A stretch of 64,000 nucleotides of DNA from DAOUAT01 sp964551735 (GCA_964551735.1 CAZKEF010000007.1:117454-181453); one strand, 5' to 3'; counted from the first letter of the stretch, positions 24,499-33,607 are shown. Made by a program: numbers and translations. The notes: generated by a model from the letters alone, not told the origin.

Positions 24499-25185
24499 TC
24501 AACCGATTTCAGCGATCTCTTGGAGGGCTTCCAGGTCAACCAACACGACTTTGCCACGGCGCGTGCGGATCAGGTCGTTGCGGCGGAATTTGCTCATGAC
24601 ACGGATCGCAGTCTCCACGGTGGTGCCGGTCATATCGGCTACGTCTTGCCGCGTCAGGGGCATCTCGATCACGCGGCCCTCGGGCAGGTCAGAGCCCGCG
24701 CTGGCGCCCAGCTTAAGCAGCACCCGCGCGATCCGCTGCTCGACCCGCTCCACCGCCAGGCTACGGATCTGTTCGGCGGAACTGCGCAGGCGGATGCCCA
24801 GGTCGTTGATCACGGCCAACGCGAAAACCGGGTAACGCGAAACCAGGGTCAGGCAGTCGTTGCGGTTCAGCAGCAACAAGGTGCAATCCTCAATCGCCTG
24901 GGCTGTGCCCGGATAGCCGCCGCCGTCGAAAGTCGCCACCGTGCCGAGCATCTGGCCGGGGCTGGCGACGCGCAACACAACATCTTTTCCATCGGTGGAG
25001 TGCCGGAGGACCTTGACCTTGCCCGTTTTGACGATGAACAAGGCCTCGGGCGCTTCTCCCTCCAGAAAGATGTAGTCGTCCTTCTGGTACTGGCGTTCGC
25101 TGAACAGATCGGACACCTTTTCCCAATCGCGCTCAGACAAGCCGGCAAACACCGGCAATGCCGCCAGAATATCGCGCCGATCCAT
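24499..25185 (-). CDS. Crp/Fnr family transcriptional regulator
   Basis: A 228-residue regulator. The N-terminal cyclic-nucleotide-binding-like beta roll spans about residues 15-125 (FLEGEAPEALFIVKTGKVKV, LGTVATFDGGGYPGTAQA). A dimerisation helix (SLAVERVEQRIARVLLKL) leads to the C-terminal winged helix-turn-helix (PLTRQDVADMTGTTVETAIR, LIRTRRGKVVLVD). No cysteine cluster for an Fe-S centre is present, so it is not a classical FNR. The ligand is unknown. The ATG at 25185 has GGAG six bases upstream. A good promoter lies at 25263-25291. Confidence 0.92.
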   Translation of the reverse strand: MDRRDILAALPVFAGLSERDWEKVSDLFSERQYQKDDYIFLEGEAPEALFIVKTGKVKVLRHSTDGKDVVLRVASPGQMLGTVATFDGGGYPGTAQAIEDCTLLLLNRNDCLTLVSRYPVFALAVINDLGIRLRSSAEQIRSLAVERVEQRIARVLLKLGASAGSDLPEGRVIEMPLTRQDVADMTGTTVETAIRVMSKFRRNDLIRTRRGKVVLVDLEALQEIAEIG

Positions 25186-25262
25186 CAATCGCTCCGAAAA
25201 AGCCAGGATAATCGCGTAATTGCAAACGGTGTGAATATGATGCAGGTCATAGACAGGAGGGG

Positions 25263-25291
25263 ATTATAACACGGAGAGGAGTGCAAGGCAA
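25263..25291 (-). promoter_or_regulatory. Promoter of the Crp/Fnr-type gene
   Basis: TTGCCT (25291-25286) and TATAAT (25268-25263) are 17 bases apart on the minus strand. It lies just beyond the terminator of the upstream gene. Confidence 0.75.
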
Positions 25292-25295
25292 TATT

Positions 25296-25337
25296 GGCGC
25301 GGTGTTTTGGTTGCCCTCGGAACCAAAACACCGCGCC
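25296..25337 (-). terminator. Terminator of the VIT-VWA gene
   Basis: A perfect 17-bp stem (GGCGCGGTGTTTTGGTT with its complement) with an eight-base loop lies 17 bases past the stop. The following bases are not T-rich, so its efficiency is unknown. Confidence 0.7.
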
Positions 25338-25354
25338 CTCTTTGTGAAACGGAC

Positions 25355-27793
25355 CTAACGCTTACGCCACAGCACAAACACCGCGGGGGCGAGCAGGCCC
25401 AACAGCCCCACAACCGGGGCGCCCAAACAAACCAAGCGGCCGGCCGGGGCAGGTGTGGGGGCCGCAGCGGCCGGGGTGGGCGAGACAGGCGTCGCGCCGG
25501 CCGGCTCTGGGGCGGCCGGCGTGCTGGCTGCCGCCAGCGCCGGCTCGGTGCTGACCGGCCGCGGGCCGGTCGCATCGGTCGTGCCAACGGGGCTGATGCG
25601 ATAGGCCCGGCCGGCCATTACAACGGCCACCTGGTCGCCCAACGCCAGGTAGCGGCCCAGCTCGGGGTACTGGGTCAACAACTCAAAGTAACGCTCACTG
25701 GCAAAGGCTACCTGCTCAGGCTGCTGCGTGGCCGCGTCGTAAGCCGTATCGGCCCACACGCCCTCGCGCAGCACAAAGGTTTTCTCGCCCACCTGGCGCA
25801 GGATAGGCTCAGCAGCGGATGCAGCCGCCGGTGCAGGCGCAGCCTGCTGGCTCTCCTGCAGCGCCTTTTCCACCACCACCGATTCAACCGCGCGTTCCCC
25901 CGAACGCTCCGGCACGGGCACAGCCGCGGGAGCGCCGCCACCCATGTCGACTACGCCCGGGGCCACCGTGGCTCGCGGGCCGACGGCCAGTTGCGGCTCC
26001 TCGACCAGGAACGAAGTATAGGGCGTGGCGATGCCGTAACGCGTGCTGAGCGCCACCACTTCGTCTATCAGTTCCTTGCTGCTGCCCCGGAGCCGGATCT
26101 GCGTCAGCAGGTAGCCGATTTTACGTTGGGCCCACAAGCGGGGGATGAATTCGTTGCCCCCGCGCGCGGCGAAGGTCAAGCCATCGTAGGCGTAGGACTG
26201 CGGCCGTCCGTTCACCGTGCCGGCCAGCTTCAGGTCCGCGACCCCGGCCTGGCGGTAGCGCCCCGCCACCACCAACTGCGTGCCCGCAAACAGGTCAGGC
26301 AGCGGGTAGGAATAGATGTCCTCCACCTGCACGCCGGCCAACGTCATCTGCACATCCACCAGCACCGGCGCGCTGATCTTGGCATAGAAGCCGGAGACCT
26401 GCTCGTCAATCTTTTCATCCGGCCGCACGTAGGCCGTCGTGCCGCGATGATTGACGCTCAATTGGCCGAGCAGGATGGTGTCCACATCGTAGCCGACGCC
26501 AAACGCAAACAGGCGCACCGATTCGGGCGCAGCGGCGCCCACATTCGCGACGATGTGGTCGGGCACGGTCTCGCCCGCCGTGGGCAGGCCGTCAGTCATG
26601 AAAATGATGATGGTGGGCCGCTCCGCATCGACCCCGGCCAACGCCTCCAGCAGCGCTCGGTTGATGTCGGTGCTGCCCTGCGCGGCCAGTCCCTGAATGA
26701 ACGCCAGGCCGTCGGCCACGCGGCCCAACCCCACCGGCCCCGGCGCGAACAGCCGCGTGGCCGAGCTGAACGCTACGATGTTAAAGCGATCGGCCGGCCC
26801 CAGGTGATCCAGCACGTATGCGGCCGCGGCCCTGGCCTGCTCGATCTTGGCGCCATCCATACTGCCCGACACATCGAACACCAACACAACATCCTTGGCC
26901 ACAACATCATTGATCGCGGCCTCTACCGGCGGAGTCAGCAGCAGCAAGAAAAAACCATCCTCGTCGTAGGGTTTGTAGGAGAGCAGGTTGGCCGCGATGG
27001 CATCTGGCGAGACGCTGTAGTACAAGTCGAAGTCCCGGTCAGGCCGCACATCGCGAGCTTCATAGCTGGCAGTCGCGCGGTTGGCGCCGTCACGGGTCAC
27101 ATCCACGGGATGGCTGGGCGAGTAAATGGCGCGCAACGGTGCTTTATCAGCCACGCGCACGGTGACAGAAACGTCTTCGATGTTCCGGGCAGAAAACTTC
27201 TCGGTGTTGAGCGGGTAGCGATAGTGCACCAGGCCGTTATCCTGCGCCAGCACCTGGGTGTAGCTGAGCTGAACGCGGCGTTCACCTTTGGGCGGGATGG
27301 GGAAGATGCTGGCCTGGAAAGCGCCGCGGCCCACATATTCCAACAGAGCCGGATCGCGCTGGCGGCGCACGATATCCTCGTAGATCGCGCGCGCCTCGTC
27401 GCGGCCCAACAGCCTGCCTTCCAGCCTCTGGCCGTCCACCCACATGTCGAAGCTGGAGATGGCCGCGTCTTCGGGCAACGGGAAGACGTAGGTGCCCTCG
27501 ACCGGAAAGCCCGCGTCGTTGACGAAAACCTGATCCACCCGCGTGGTCGCAACCTGATCGTCAATGGCAACTTCAACCCGATGGTATTTGATGGTCAGCG
27601 GGATCTCGCGCCAGGGGACGGGCGGGTCAATGGGTGGACGGGGGATGATGATGCCATCTGCGGCCGCGGAGCGGGCGGCGGTGAACAGCAACAGCAGCAA
27701 CGCGACGGCGAACAGCAGGAATCTCTCGGCGGTTGAGACCGCAGCTCCCCTTGCAAAGCCGGCCTGCACCGGCCGAGGTTGTGCGCGCATCAT
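25355..27793 (-). CDS. Secreted, membrane-anchored VIT and von Willebrand A domain protein
   Basis: An 812-residue protein resembling inter-alpha-trypsin inhibitor heavy chains. A signal peptide (LLFAVALLLLLFTAARSAAA) is followed by a VIT domain (about 45-185: VFVNDAGFPVEGTYVFPLP, GRDEARAIYEDI, FPIPPKGERRVQLSYTQ). A VWA domain (about 280-450) has an intact MIDAS motif, FDVSGSM, with IFMTDGLPT. A Pro/Ala-rich stalk near the C-terminus leads to a transmembrane segment and WRKR. GGAGGAG precedes the ATG at 27793. The protein probably sits on the outer face of the membrane and binds proteins through metal-dependent adhesion. The large opposite-strand ORF is a GC-driven shadow. Confidence 0.92.
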   Translation of the reverse strand: MMRAQPRPVQAGFARGAAVSTAERFLLFAVALLLLLFTAARSAAADGIIIPRPPIDPPVPWREIPLTIKYHRVEVAIDDQVATTRVDQVFVNDAGFPVEGTYVFPLPEDAAISSFDMWVDGQRLEGRLLGRDEARAIYEDIVRRQRDPALLEYVGRGAFQASIFPIPPKGERRVQLSYTQVLAQDNGLVHYRYPLNTEKFSARNIEDVSVTVRVADKAPLRAIYSPSHPVDVTRDGANRATASYEARDVRPDRDFDLYYSVSPDAIAANLLSYKPYDEDGFFLLLLTPPVEAAINDVVAKDVVLVFDVSGSMDGAKIEQARAAAAYVLDHLGPADRFNIVAFSSATRLFAPGPVGLGRVADGLAFIQGLAAQGSTDINRALLEALAGVDAERPTIIIFMTDGLPTAGETVPDHIVANVGAAAPESVRLFAFGVGYDVDTILLGQLSVNHRGTTAYVRPDEKIDEQVSGFYAKISAPVLVDVQMTLAGVQVEDIYSYPLPDLFAGTQLVVAGRYRQAGVADLKLAGTVNGRPQSYAYDGLTFAARGGNEFIPRLWAQRKIGYLLTQIRLRGSSKELIDEVVALSTRYGIATPYTSFLVEEPQLAVGPRATVAPGVVDMGGGAPAAVPVPERSGERAVESVVVEKALQESQQAAPAPAAASAAEPILRQVGEKTFVLREGVWADTAYDAATQQPEQVAFASERYFELLTQYPELGRYLALGDQVAVVMAGRAYRISPVGTTDATGPRPVSTEPALAAASTPAAPEPAGATPVSPTPAAAAPTPAPAGRLVCLGAPVVGLLGLLAPAVFVLWRKR

Positions 27794-27895
27794 GGCTCTC
27801 CTCCTCAGCGATGTGCCAACGAACGATCTGCCATGAAGACGCTGCACGTGTGGGCCTGGTTCCGCCTGGGTTCGGTGGGTTCAAGACCAGTTGTG

Positions 27896-27986
27896 AGGGC
27901 GGGTTTCTCTGCATTAACAGGAACCTGTCGTTATCACGTCGCTGCCGGGCAAGGGGAGCTTGCGTTAACCGGGAAAACCCGCCCCT
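27896..27986. repeat. Palindromic intergenic repeat
   Basis: The outer arms AGGGCGGGTTT and AAACCCGCCCCT enclose GCATTAACAGG and GCGTTAACCGG segments. It fills the space between the lipoprotein stop and the VIT-VWA start region. Confidence 0.65.
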
Positions 27987-27988
27987 AC

Positions 27989-28510
27989 TCAGGGTTCCAG
28001 GTTGTACGTCAGGCTTTCGATGTACCAGCGGCCGTCCCGTTTGACGAAGGTCCAGCGGTCACCGCCGGGCGAGACCTCATCCCCGATGCGGGTGGTGCTG
28101 AGCGCGACCGCCTTGTCGCCGTCGAGGGTGATCTGCACATCCACGGCGCCAGCCACGGATGGCGCGCCAGGGAAGACCAGCACCTGGTAGCGTTCACGGA
28201 TCGCATCGCGGCCGCGCCAGCGTGCGTCATCGTTGGGATCATCCGGCGTATGTTTGGCATCCGCCACCGACCCCTCCGACAACCAGAGCGCCATCAACCC
28301 GTCAAGGTCCTGGGCCACAACCCCCTCGCCTTCCTGGCGGATGAGCTGCCGGATCGCCTCTTCGGGATCAGCTGACTGGGGCGCGGACGTGGACGCAGCA
28401 GAGACCGCCGGTTGCCCCTGACCCGGGAGGGAGGCCGGCGCGCTGCACGCCGCCAGACTAAAGAGCGCCAGCACCAGACAAGAAACAGAAACGCGGAACA
28501 ACACTATCAT
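27989..28510 (-). CDS. Lipoprotein with an NTF2/SnoaL-like domain
   Basis: A 173-residue predicted lipoprotein. The lipobox is LAAC at residues 19-22, after a hydrophobic signal peptide. A Ser/Pro/Gln-rich linker leads to a domain of about 125 residues (EEAIRQLIRQEGEGVVAQDLDGLMALW, then DRWTFVKRDGRWYIESL). The second segment is the usual end of DUF4440/SnoaL-like folds. Such domains bind small ligands or help assemble complexes, and no catalytic residues can be assigned. GGAGG lies five bases before the ATG at 28510, and an ATG four codons earlier overlaps it. It may share a transcript with the VIT-VWA gene. Confidence 0.75.
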   Translation of the reverse strand: MIVLFRVSVSCLVLALFSLAACSAPASLPGQGQPAVSAASTSAPQSADPEEAIRQLIRQEGEGVVAQDLDGLMALWLSEGSVADAKHTPDDPNDDARWRGRDAIRERYQVLVFPGAPSVAGAVDVQITLDGDKAVALSTTRIGDEVSPGGDRWTFVKRDGRWYIESLTYNLEP

Positions 28511-28596
28511 CAAAGCCTCCATGGGTGCTTATTGCACGGCGATGATAGCACCGGCTGCGCTCATATCCAAAAAACCGATCTCGCGCCCTTCTGAAT

Positions 28597-28625
28597 TTGC
28601 ACCCTCGTCAGAGTTCACGTATAAT
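28597..28625 (+). promoter_or_regulatory. Promoter of greA
   Basis: TTGCAC (28597-28602) and TATAAT (28620-28625) are 17 bases apart. A leader of about 120 bases follows. Confidence 0.82.
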
Positions 28626-28666
28626 CGTGTCAGTCTAAACGCCACGGCACGGAACGCGTCAGGGTT

Positions 28667-28694
28667 AGCGTCTCCGGCCGGCGGCGCTTTTTTT
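28667..28694 (+). terminator. Terminator-like hairpin within the greA leader
   Basis: AGCGTCTCCGG and CCGGCGGCGCT form a GC-rich stem with one mismatch followed by seven T. It lies between the promoter and the greA start, so it could cut short most transcripts. Confidence 0.65.
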
Positions 28695-28750
28695 GGCCTT
28701 AATGAACTTCACAGACCTGTAAGAGGAGCATTTCGAGGGTAAAATACTGC

Positions 28751-29224
28751 ATGGAAGACATGAACAGCCACTACTTAACCGCCGAAGGCATCAAGAAGCT
28801 ACAAGAGGAACTAGATTATCTCATTCACACCCGCCGGCCAGAAGTGGCGCGCCAGATCGCGGACGCGAAGGCGGATGGCGATGTCTCGGAAAACGCGGGC
28901 TACGACGAGGCCAAGAACACCCAAGCCTTTGTCGAGGGCCGGATCTTGACCCTCAAGAACATCCTCGCCAGCGCCGTGGTGATCACCGAGAACGGCGCCA
29001 AAGACGCGGTGGATATCGGCTGCAAAGTGACTATCCGCGACATCGAATACGGCGACCTTGAAACCTACACCATCGTCGGTTCTACCGAGGTGGACCCTGG
29101 CAACGGCCGTATCTCCTTCCGATCGCCGATCGGCCGCGCGCTGATGGGCCACGGCATCGGCGCCACCGTGCGCGTGCAAACGCCGGGCGGGCAGGCCGAG
29201 TTCGAGATCGTAAAGATCGCGTAA
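28751..29224 (+). CDS. greA: Transcription elongation factor GreA
   Basis: Stimulates RNA cleavage in backtracked RNA polymerase. The 157-residue protein is standard length. The N-terminal coiled coil (LTAEGIKKLQEELDYLI) carries the acidic tip DVSENAGYDEAK. The C-terminal FKBP-like domain has GSTEVDPGNGRISFRSPIGRALMG and the ending VQTPGGQAEFEIVKI. It starts at ATG 28751 (a second ATG three codons in is possible) and is followed six bases later by lysS. GreA and LysS are commonly adjacent in bacteria, which supports one operon. Confidence 0.96.
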   Translation: MEDMNSHYLTAEGIKKLQEELDYLIHTRRPEVARQIADAKADGDVSENAGYDEAKNTQAFVEGRILTLKNILASAVVITENGAKDAVDIGCKVTIRDIEYGDLETYTIVGSTEVDPGNGRISFRSPIGRALMGHGIGATVRVQTPGGQAEFEIVKIA

Positions 29225-29230
29225 GGCAGA

Positions 29231-30733
29231 GTGCATACATTGGACGACCAGGAAATCACCGACCTCAACGAACAACAACTGGTCCGCCGAAGCAAGTTGG
29301 CTGACCTGCGCGGGCACGGGCTCGACCCCTACCCGGCACGCTTGCCCCGCCCCCGCACCCACACGGCGGCCGAGGCCATACGCGCCTACCAGTCCGGCGC
29401 CCTGGCCGAGAGCGAACCCGTCACCCTGGTCGGCCGCATGATGACCGTCCGCGTGATGGGCAAGGCCACCTTCGCACACATCGAAGATGGCAGCGCGAAG
29501 ATTCAAATTTATGTCAAGCGAGACATTGTCGGCGAAACTGCCTATGATGAGCTATTCCGCAGGTTGATCGACCTGGGCGACTTCATTACCGTGACCGGGC
29601 CGATGTTCACCACCCGCACCGGCGAGGTCACCTGCGAGGCTCACGGGTTGGCCCTGCTCAGCAAGACGCTGAATCCCCTGCCCGATAAGTGGCACGGCCT
29701 GAAGGATGTGGAGACCCGCTACCGCCAGCGCTACGTGGACCTGCTGGCCAACCCCGAGGTGCGCGATGTCTTCCGCACGCGAGCAGCCGTGGTCAGCGCC
29801 ATCCGTCGTTACCTGGACAGCCAGGGCTTCCTGGAGGTCGAGACGCCGGTGTTGCAGCCGATCTACGGTGGCGCGGCGGCCCGACCCTTCACTACGTTCC
29901 ACAACCAACTTCAACAAGACCTGTTCCTGCGCATCAGCTTCGAGCTCTACCTCAAGCGTCTGATCGTGGGCGGCTACGAGCGCGTGTACGAGATCGGCCG
30001 GGATTTCCGCAACGAGGGCATCAGCTTCAAACACAACCCGGAGTTCACCCAGATGGAGTTCTACGAGGCGTACGCGGATTACAACGACGTCATGCGGCGC
30101 ACCGAGGAGATGTTGGCGGCCGTGGCGCAGGAAGTGACCGGCGGCCTGATCATCACTTACAACGGCAACCAGATTGACCTCGCGCCGCCCTGGCGCCGGA
30201 TCACCATGCGCGACGCGATCCTGAACGCGACCGGTGTGGATTACACGCGCTATCGTGACGCCGAATCGTTGGCCGAAGCTATCCGGGCGGGCGGCCTGCG
30301 CCATGAGCCCAAGGCCAGCCGCGGCAAACTGATTGACAGCCTATTCAGCGACTATGTCGAGTCCAGCTTGATCCAACCGACCTTCATCATGGATTACCCG
30401 GTGGACATCAGCCCGCTCGCCAAAAAGAAAGCGGACGACCCGACCAGCGTCGAACGCTTCGAGTTCTTCATCGGCGGCCTGGAATGCGGCAACGCGTTCT
30501 CCGAGCTCAACGACCCCATTGACCAGCGCGCCCGGTTCGTGGAGCTACGCGCGGCCATAGCCGGCGCGGACGAAAACGCTCACCCCCTGGACGAGGACTT
30601 TCTGGCTGCGCTGAGCTTCGGCATGCCGCCCACCGGGGGCTTCGGCACCGGCATTGACCGCCTGACTATGCTCTTCGCGGACCGGCAGTCCATCCGCGAG
30701 GTGATCTTGTTCCCGCATTTGCGGACGATCTAG
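29231..30733 (+). CDS. lysS: Lysyl-tRNA synthetase, class II
   Basis: Charges tRNA-Lys. The 500-residue protein has an N-terminal OB-fold (VTLVGRMMTVRVMGKATFAHI) and the class II catalytic core. Motif 2 is FRNEGISFKHNPEFTQMEFYEAY and motif 3 is GGFGTGIDRLTMLF near the C-terminus. GGAAARPFTTFHN takes the place of the usual GGA-A-PF-T substrate loop. The start codon is GTG at 29231, six bases after greA; a TTG three codons later is an alternative. The ending FPHLRTI is close to the family's FP-LRP. Confidence 0.95.
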   Translation: MHTLDDQEITDLNEQQLVRRSKLADLRGHGLDPYPARLPRPRTHTAAEAIRAYQSGALAESEPVTLVGRMMTVRVMGKATFAHIEDGSAKIQIYVKRDIVGETAYDELFRRLIDLGDFITVTGPMFTTRTGEVTCEAHGLALLSKTLNPLPDKWHGLKDVETRYRQRYVDLLANPEVRDVFRTRAAVVSAIRRYLDSQGFLEVETPVLQPIYGGAAARPFTTFHNQLQQDLFLRISFELYLKRLIVGGYERVYEIGRDFRNEGISFKHNPEFTQMEFYEAYADYNDVMRRTEEMLAAVAQEVTGGLIITYNGNQIDLAPPWRRITMRDAILNATGVDYTRYRDAESLAEAIRAGGLRHEPKASRGKLIDSLFSDYVESSLIQPTFIMDYPVDISPLAKKKADDPTSVERFEFFIGGLECGNAFSELNDPIDQRARFVELRAAIAGADENAHPLDEDFLAALSFGMPPTGGFGTGIDRLTMLFADRQSIREVILFPHLRTI

Positions 30734-30800
30734 AAGCTGGATACTAGAAGCTGGATACTGGATAGTTCATGAGCGACCAGCTTCTAGCTTCCAGCCCCAA
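30734..30800. repeat. Short-period AGCTGGATACTAGA repeat
   Basis: Tandem AGAAGCTGGATACT units are followed by their inverted form, CAGCTTCTAGCTTCCAGC. Related TTCCAGCTTCCAGC units occur at 2455-2485, forming the N-terminus of aroKB. Confidence 0.6.
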
Positions 30801-30807
30801 GTAGCTC

Positions 30808-33339
30808 ATGATGCCCAACCACCCACTCTCCGTCGCCATCGTCTGGCACATGCACCAGCCGTTCTACCGTGACCTGCGCACGGGGCAAATCCCGCTGCCG
30901 TGGGTGCGATTGCACGCGGCCAAGGATTACCTGCACATGGCCGAAGCACTGGCCCGCCACCCGGCCATGCACGTCACCATCAACATGGTGCCTTCGTTGA
31001 CGGAGCAAATACTGGCCTGGGCCGAGGGCCGCGAGGCCGACGACCTGGCGCTGCTGGCTGAGCAGGAGACGTGGTCTCCTGCCGACAAGCGCGCGATTTT
31101 GGGGCTGTGCTTCAGCATCAGTTGGGACAAGATCATCCGCCGCTACGGGCGCTACGCACAACTGCTGGAGCGCCGGCCGCAGGCCTTGGCCGATCCGGAC
31201 GCGTTCAGCGACGCCGACTATCGCGACCTGCTGGCGTGGTTCAACCTGGCCTGGATTGACCCCAACCGGCTCCAGCGGGACCTGACGCTGGCCGCGCTGG
31301 TGGCCAAGGGCCGCGACTTCACCCTGGCTGACCTGCGCGCCATCCATGCCATCCAACGCCAGATCGCGTCCGCGGTGCTGCCGAGCTACCGCGCCCTGGC
31401 CGAAACGGGCCAACTCGAGATTTGCGCGTCGCCCTATTTCCATCCCATCCTGCCGCTGCTGGCCAATAGCGACAGCGCGCAGCGGCCCAGCCCTGGGTTG
31501 CCGGTGCCCCAGCCGCCCTTCCGCGCAGCCGAAGACGTGGCCGCGCAACTGCGGCTGGCCGTAGAGGCACACACCGCACACTTCGGCGCGCCGCCGCAGG
31601 GCTTGTGGCCGTCCGAAGGCGCCGTTTCACCGGAGATCCTGCCCCTGATCCGCGCGGCCGGCTTCACCTGGCTGGCCACCGGCGAGGCGATCCTGGGCCG
31701 CAGCCTGGGCCGCACGTTGCAGCGCGATGGAAACAACCTGTTGACCGACCCGCGGGCGCTGTACCAGCCCTACCGCGTCATGGCCGACACCGAGCTGGGC
31801 CCCTACGTCATCTTCCGCGACCATGAGCTGTCGGATCGCATCGGCTTCCTCTACCAGGGGCTGCCGGGACGTCAGGCAGCCGAGGACATGATCTACCGCC
31901 TGCTGGAGATCCGCCGGCGCATCAACGACCCCGACCGGCCCTACCTGGTCAGCATCATCCTGGATGGCGAAAACTGCTGGGAGCACTACGAACACAACGG
32001 GGACGTCTTCCTGGATGCGCTGTACGGCGGGCTGAGCCGGCAGCCGGAGCTGAAACCGGTGACGGTGAGCGAGTTCCTGGCGGGACGGCGGCCCGCGGCC
32101 ACCCTGGCGAAACTTGCCACCGGCTCATGGATCGGTGGCGACCTGACCACTTGGATCGGCGACCCGGAGCATAACCGGGCCTGGGACGCCCTGCGACGAA
32201 CGCGAGAGCATTTGGTGACAAGAGGCGCTCGCCATGTCACACCTACACTTGCGCCGGAGCGCAGCGCAGGCGCAAGTGTGCTGAACGGGTCTATCGCTCA
32301 AAGTCAGTCACAGCGAATGGCTAGTGAAGCATCTCCGGGCGGCGAGCCGGGGCGAGATTCTTCGCTCCCTACGGTCGCTCAGAATGACAAGGGAGCGCGG
32401 GAGCATTTGGTAGACAAGGGCGCCCGCCGTGTCATGTGGAGCGGGTCTGCGGCTCAAAGTCCGTTGCGGCACGCCACTAGCGAAGCATCCCTGCGCCGCA
32501 ATTCGGAACGAGATTCTTCGCTCCCTACGGTCGCTCAGAATGACGTGGGGGCGCGGCAGCCTGATTTCGCCTGCGCGTGGCGAGCGTTGTACGCGGCCGA
32601 AGGCAGCGACTGGTTCTGGTGGTACTCGCACCGCAACAGCTCGCAGCAGGACGCGCTGTTCGACCGGCTGTTCCGCCATAACCTGGCCGCGGCCTATGAG
32701 GCGTTGGGCGACGAAGCACCGGCCGACCTGGCGCACCCCATCAGCCAACCGCCGGCGCCGGGCGGCGTCCAGCCCGCAACCGGGTTCGTCTCGCCCCGGC
32801 TGACCGGCGCCCCCTACCCCGGCGAGGCGTGGGCCGCGGCCGCCGCGTTCACCCCGGCCACGGCCTCCAGCGGCACCATGCAGCGCGCCGAGGGGCTGAT
32901 CGAGCGCCTGTTTGCCGGCCACGATGCGCGCACACTGTACTTGCGGCTTGACCTCCGCGGCCGCCTGGCAGATTACGATATCGCCATCTACCTGGGCTGC
33001 GCCCATGTGACGCCGATCAACCAGCGCCCGCGGGACCGTTACCCCGACCCCAACCAGGTGCCCGCCAGCCTGACCCTCTGCTGCCAGATCGCCCTGGCCC
33101 ATGACCAGCAGGCGCCGTTCCTCTACCGGGCCGCCGGGCAAGAGGCATGGGCGGCCGGCGCGCCCGTAGCCTCGGCGCGCGGGGAACGCGTGCTGGAGGT
33201 CGCCGTGCCGCTGAACGTGCTCGGCCTGCGCCTCGGGGACTCACCTTGCGTGCTGGCGACGGTAGCCCAGGGTGGGATCATCGTCGCGCAGGTGCCGGAG
33301 CGGTGTATGGCTGATATGCCATTGACATCGTTCCGCTGA
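30808..33339 (+). CDS. GH57 family glucan-processing enzyme with repeat insertions
   Basis: An 843-residue cytoplasmic enzyme of glycoside hydrolase family 57 (amylopullulanase or glucanotransferase type). It shows VWHMHQPFYRD at the N-terminus, the nucleophile loop QGLWPSEG with Glu270, and a candidate acid/base region LDGENCWEHYEHNG near residue 390. A C-terminal beta-rich part follows. The family normally reads WIGDPEHNRAWDAL-R directly into the AEGSDWFWWY segment. Here about 120 residues (466-585) intervene, coded by two tandem copies of the family A repeat with duplicated host flanks. The catalytic segments are untouched. It probably acts on glycogen with GlgB. The ATG lacks a clear ribosome-binding site. 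Confidence 0.9.
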   Translation: MMPNHPLSVAIVWHMHQPFYRDLRTGQIPLPWVRLHAAKDYLHMAEALARHPAMHVTINMVPSLTEQILAWAEGREADDLALLAEQETWSPADKRAILGLCFSISWDKIIRRYGRYAQLLERRPQALADPDAFSDADYRDLLAWFNLAWIDPNRLQRDLTLAALVAKGRDFTLADLRAIHAIQRQIASAVLPSYRALAETGQLEICASPYFHPILPLLANSDSAQRPSPGLPVPQPPFRAAEDVAAQLRLAVEAHTAHFGAPPQGLWPSEGAVSPEILPLIRAAGFTWLATGEAILGRSLGRTLQRDGNNLLTDPRALYQPYRVMADTELGPYVIFRDHELSDRIGFLYQGLPGRQAAEDMIYRLLEIRRRINDPDRPYLVSIILDGENCWEHYEHNGDVFLDALYGGLSRQPELKPVTVSEFLAGRRPAATLAKLATGSWIGGDLTTWIGDPEHNRAWDALRRTREHLVTRGARHVTPTLAPERSAGASVLNGSIAQSQSQRMASEASPGGEPGRDSSLPTVAQNDKGAREHLVDKGARRVMWSGSAAQSPLRHATSEASLRRNSERDSSLPTVAQNDVGARQPDFACAWRALYAAEGSDWFWWYSHRNSSQQDALFDRLFRHNLAAAYEALGDEAPADLAHPISQPPAPGGVQPATGFVSPRLTGAPYPGEAWAAAAAFTPATASSGTMQRAEGLIERLFAGHDARTLYLRLDLRGRLADYDIAIYLGCAHVTPINQRPRDRYPDPNQVPASLTLCCQIALAHDQQAPFLYRAAGQEAWAAGAPVASARGERVLEVAVPLNVLGLRLGDSPCVLATVAQGGIIVAQVPERCMADMPLTSFR
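32204..32552. repeat. Two tandem in-frame family A repeats in the GH57 gene
   Basis: Each copy contains a GAAGCATCTC-type arm, GAGATTCTTCGCTCC and GGTCGCTCAGAATGAC. Both are preceded by GAGCATTTGGT and GACAAG, so the host flank was duplicated with the element. The two copies differ at many positions, which implies an old duplication. Confidence 0.85.
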
Positions 33340-33489
33340 TGAAGTGTGGACGCAAGAACTTGAGGCTGACGCGCGCTATCCAGGCATCTCGCAATCGTCT
33401 GGCATCAATACGGAGACGTGCCCAGCACTTCACGGAGGTTTCGTTCAGGTTCCTACAGCATGGGGGGGCAAAGACGCGCCACGGCAAGC

Positions 33490-33517
33490 TTGACATCCGG
33501 CCATATCTGCTTATAAT
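33490..33517 (+). promoter_or_regulatory. Promoter of tRNA-Gly(CCC)
   Basis: TTGACA (33490-33495) and TATAAT (33512-33517) are 16 bases apart, ending 10 bases before the tRNA. The rest of 33340-33489 holds nothing I recognise. Confidence 0.85.
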
Positions 33518-33527
33518 AGCAGTTGTT

Positions 33528-33599
33528 GCGGGTATAGTTCAGCGGTAGAACGCAACCTTCCCAAGGTTGATGTCAGGGGTTCGAGTCCCCTTACCCGCT
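33528..33599 (+). tRNA. tRNA-Gly (CCC)
   Basis: The acceptor GCGGGTA pairs with TACCCGC. The loop TTCCCAA on CAACC/GGTTG gives CCC. The T-arm is AGGGG-TTCGAGT-CCCCT. CC follows the discriminator but no full CCA. Confidence 0.95.
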
Positions 33600-33607
33600 C
33601 CAAGAAG

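Noticed and set aside
25307..27736. An 809-codon open frame on the plus strand opposite the VIT-VWA gene
   Set aside because: It is a compositional shadow of a GC-rich gene: Arg/His/Gln-rich, no motif, and the opposite strand has clear domains, a signal peptide and an anchor.
33340..33489. A possible gene remnant between the GH57 gene and tRNA-Gly
   Set aside because: Short minus-strand frames exist but I could not match them to any family, so nothing is claimed there.
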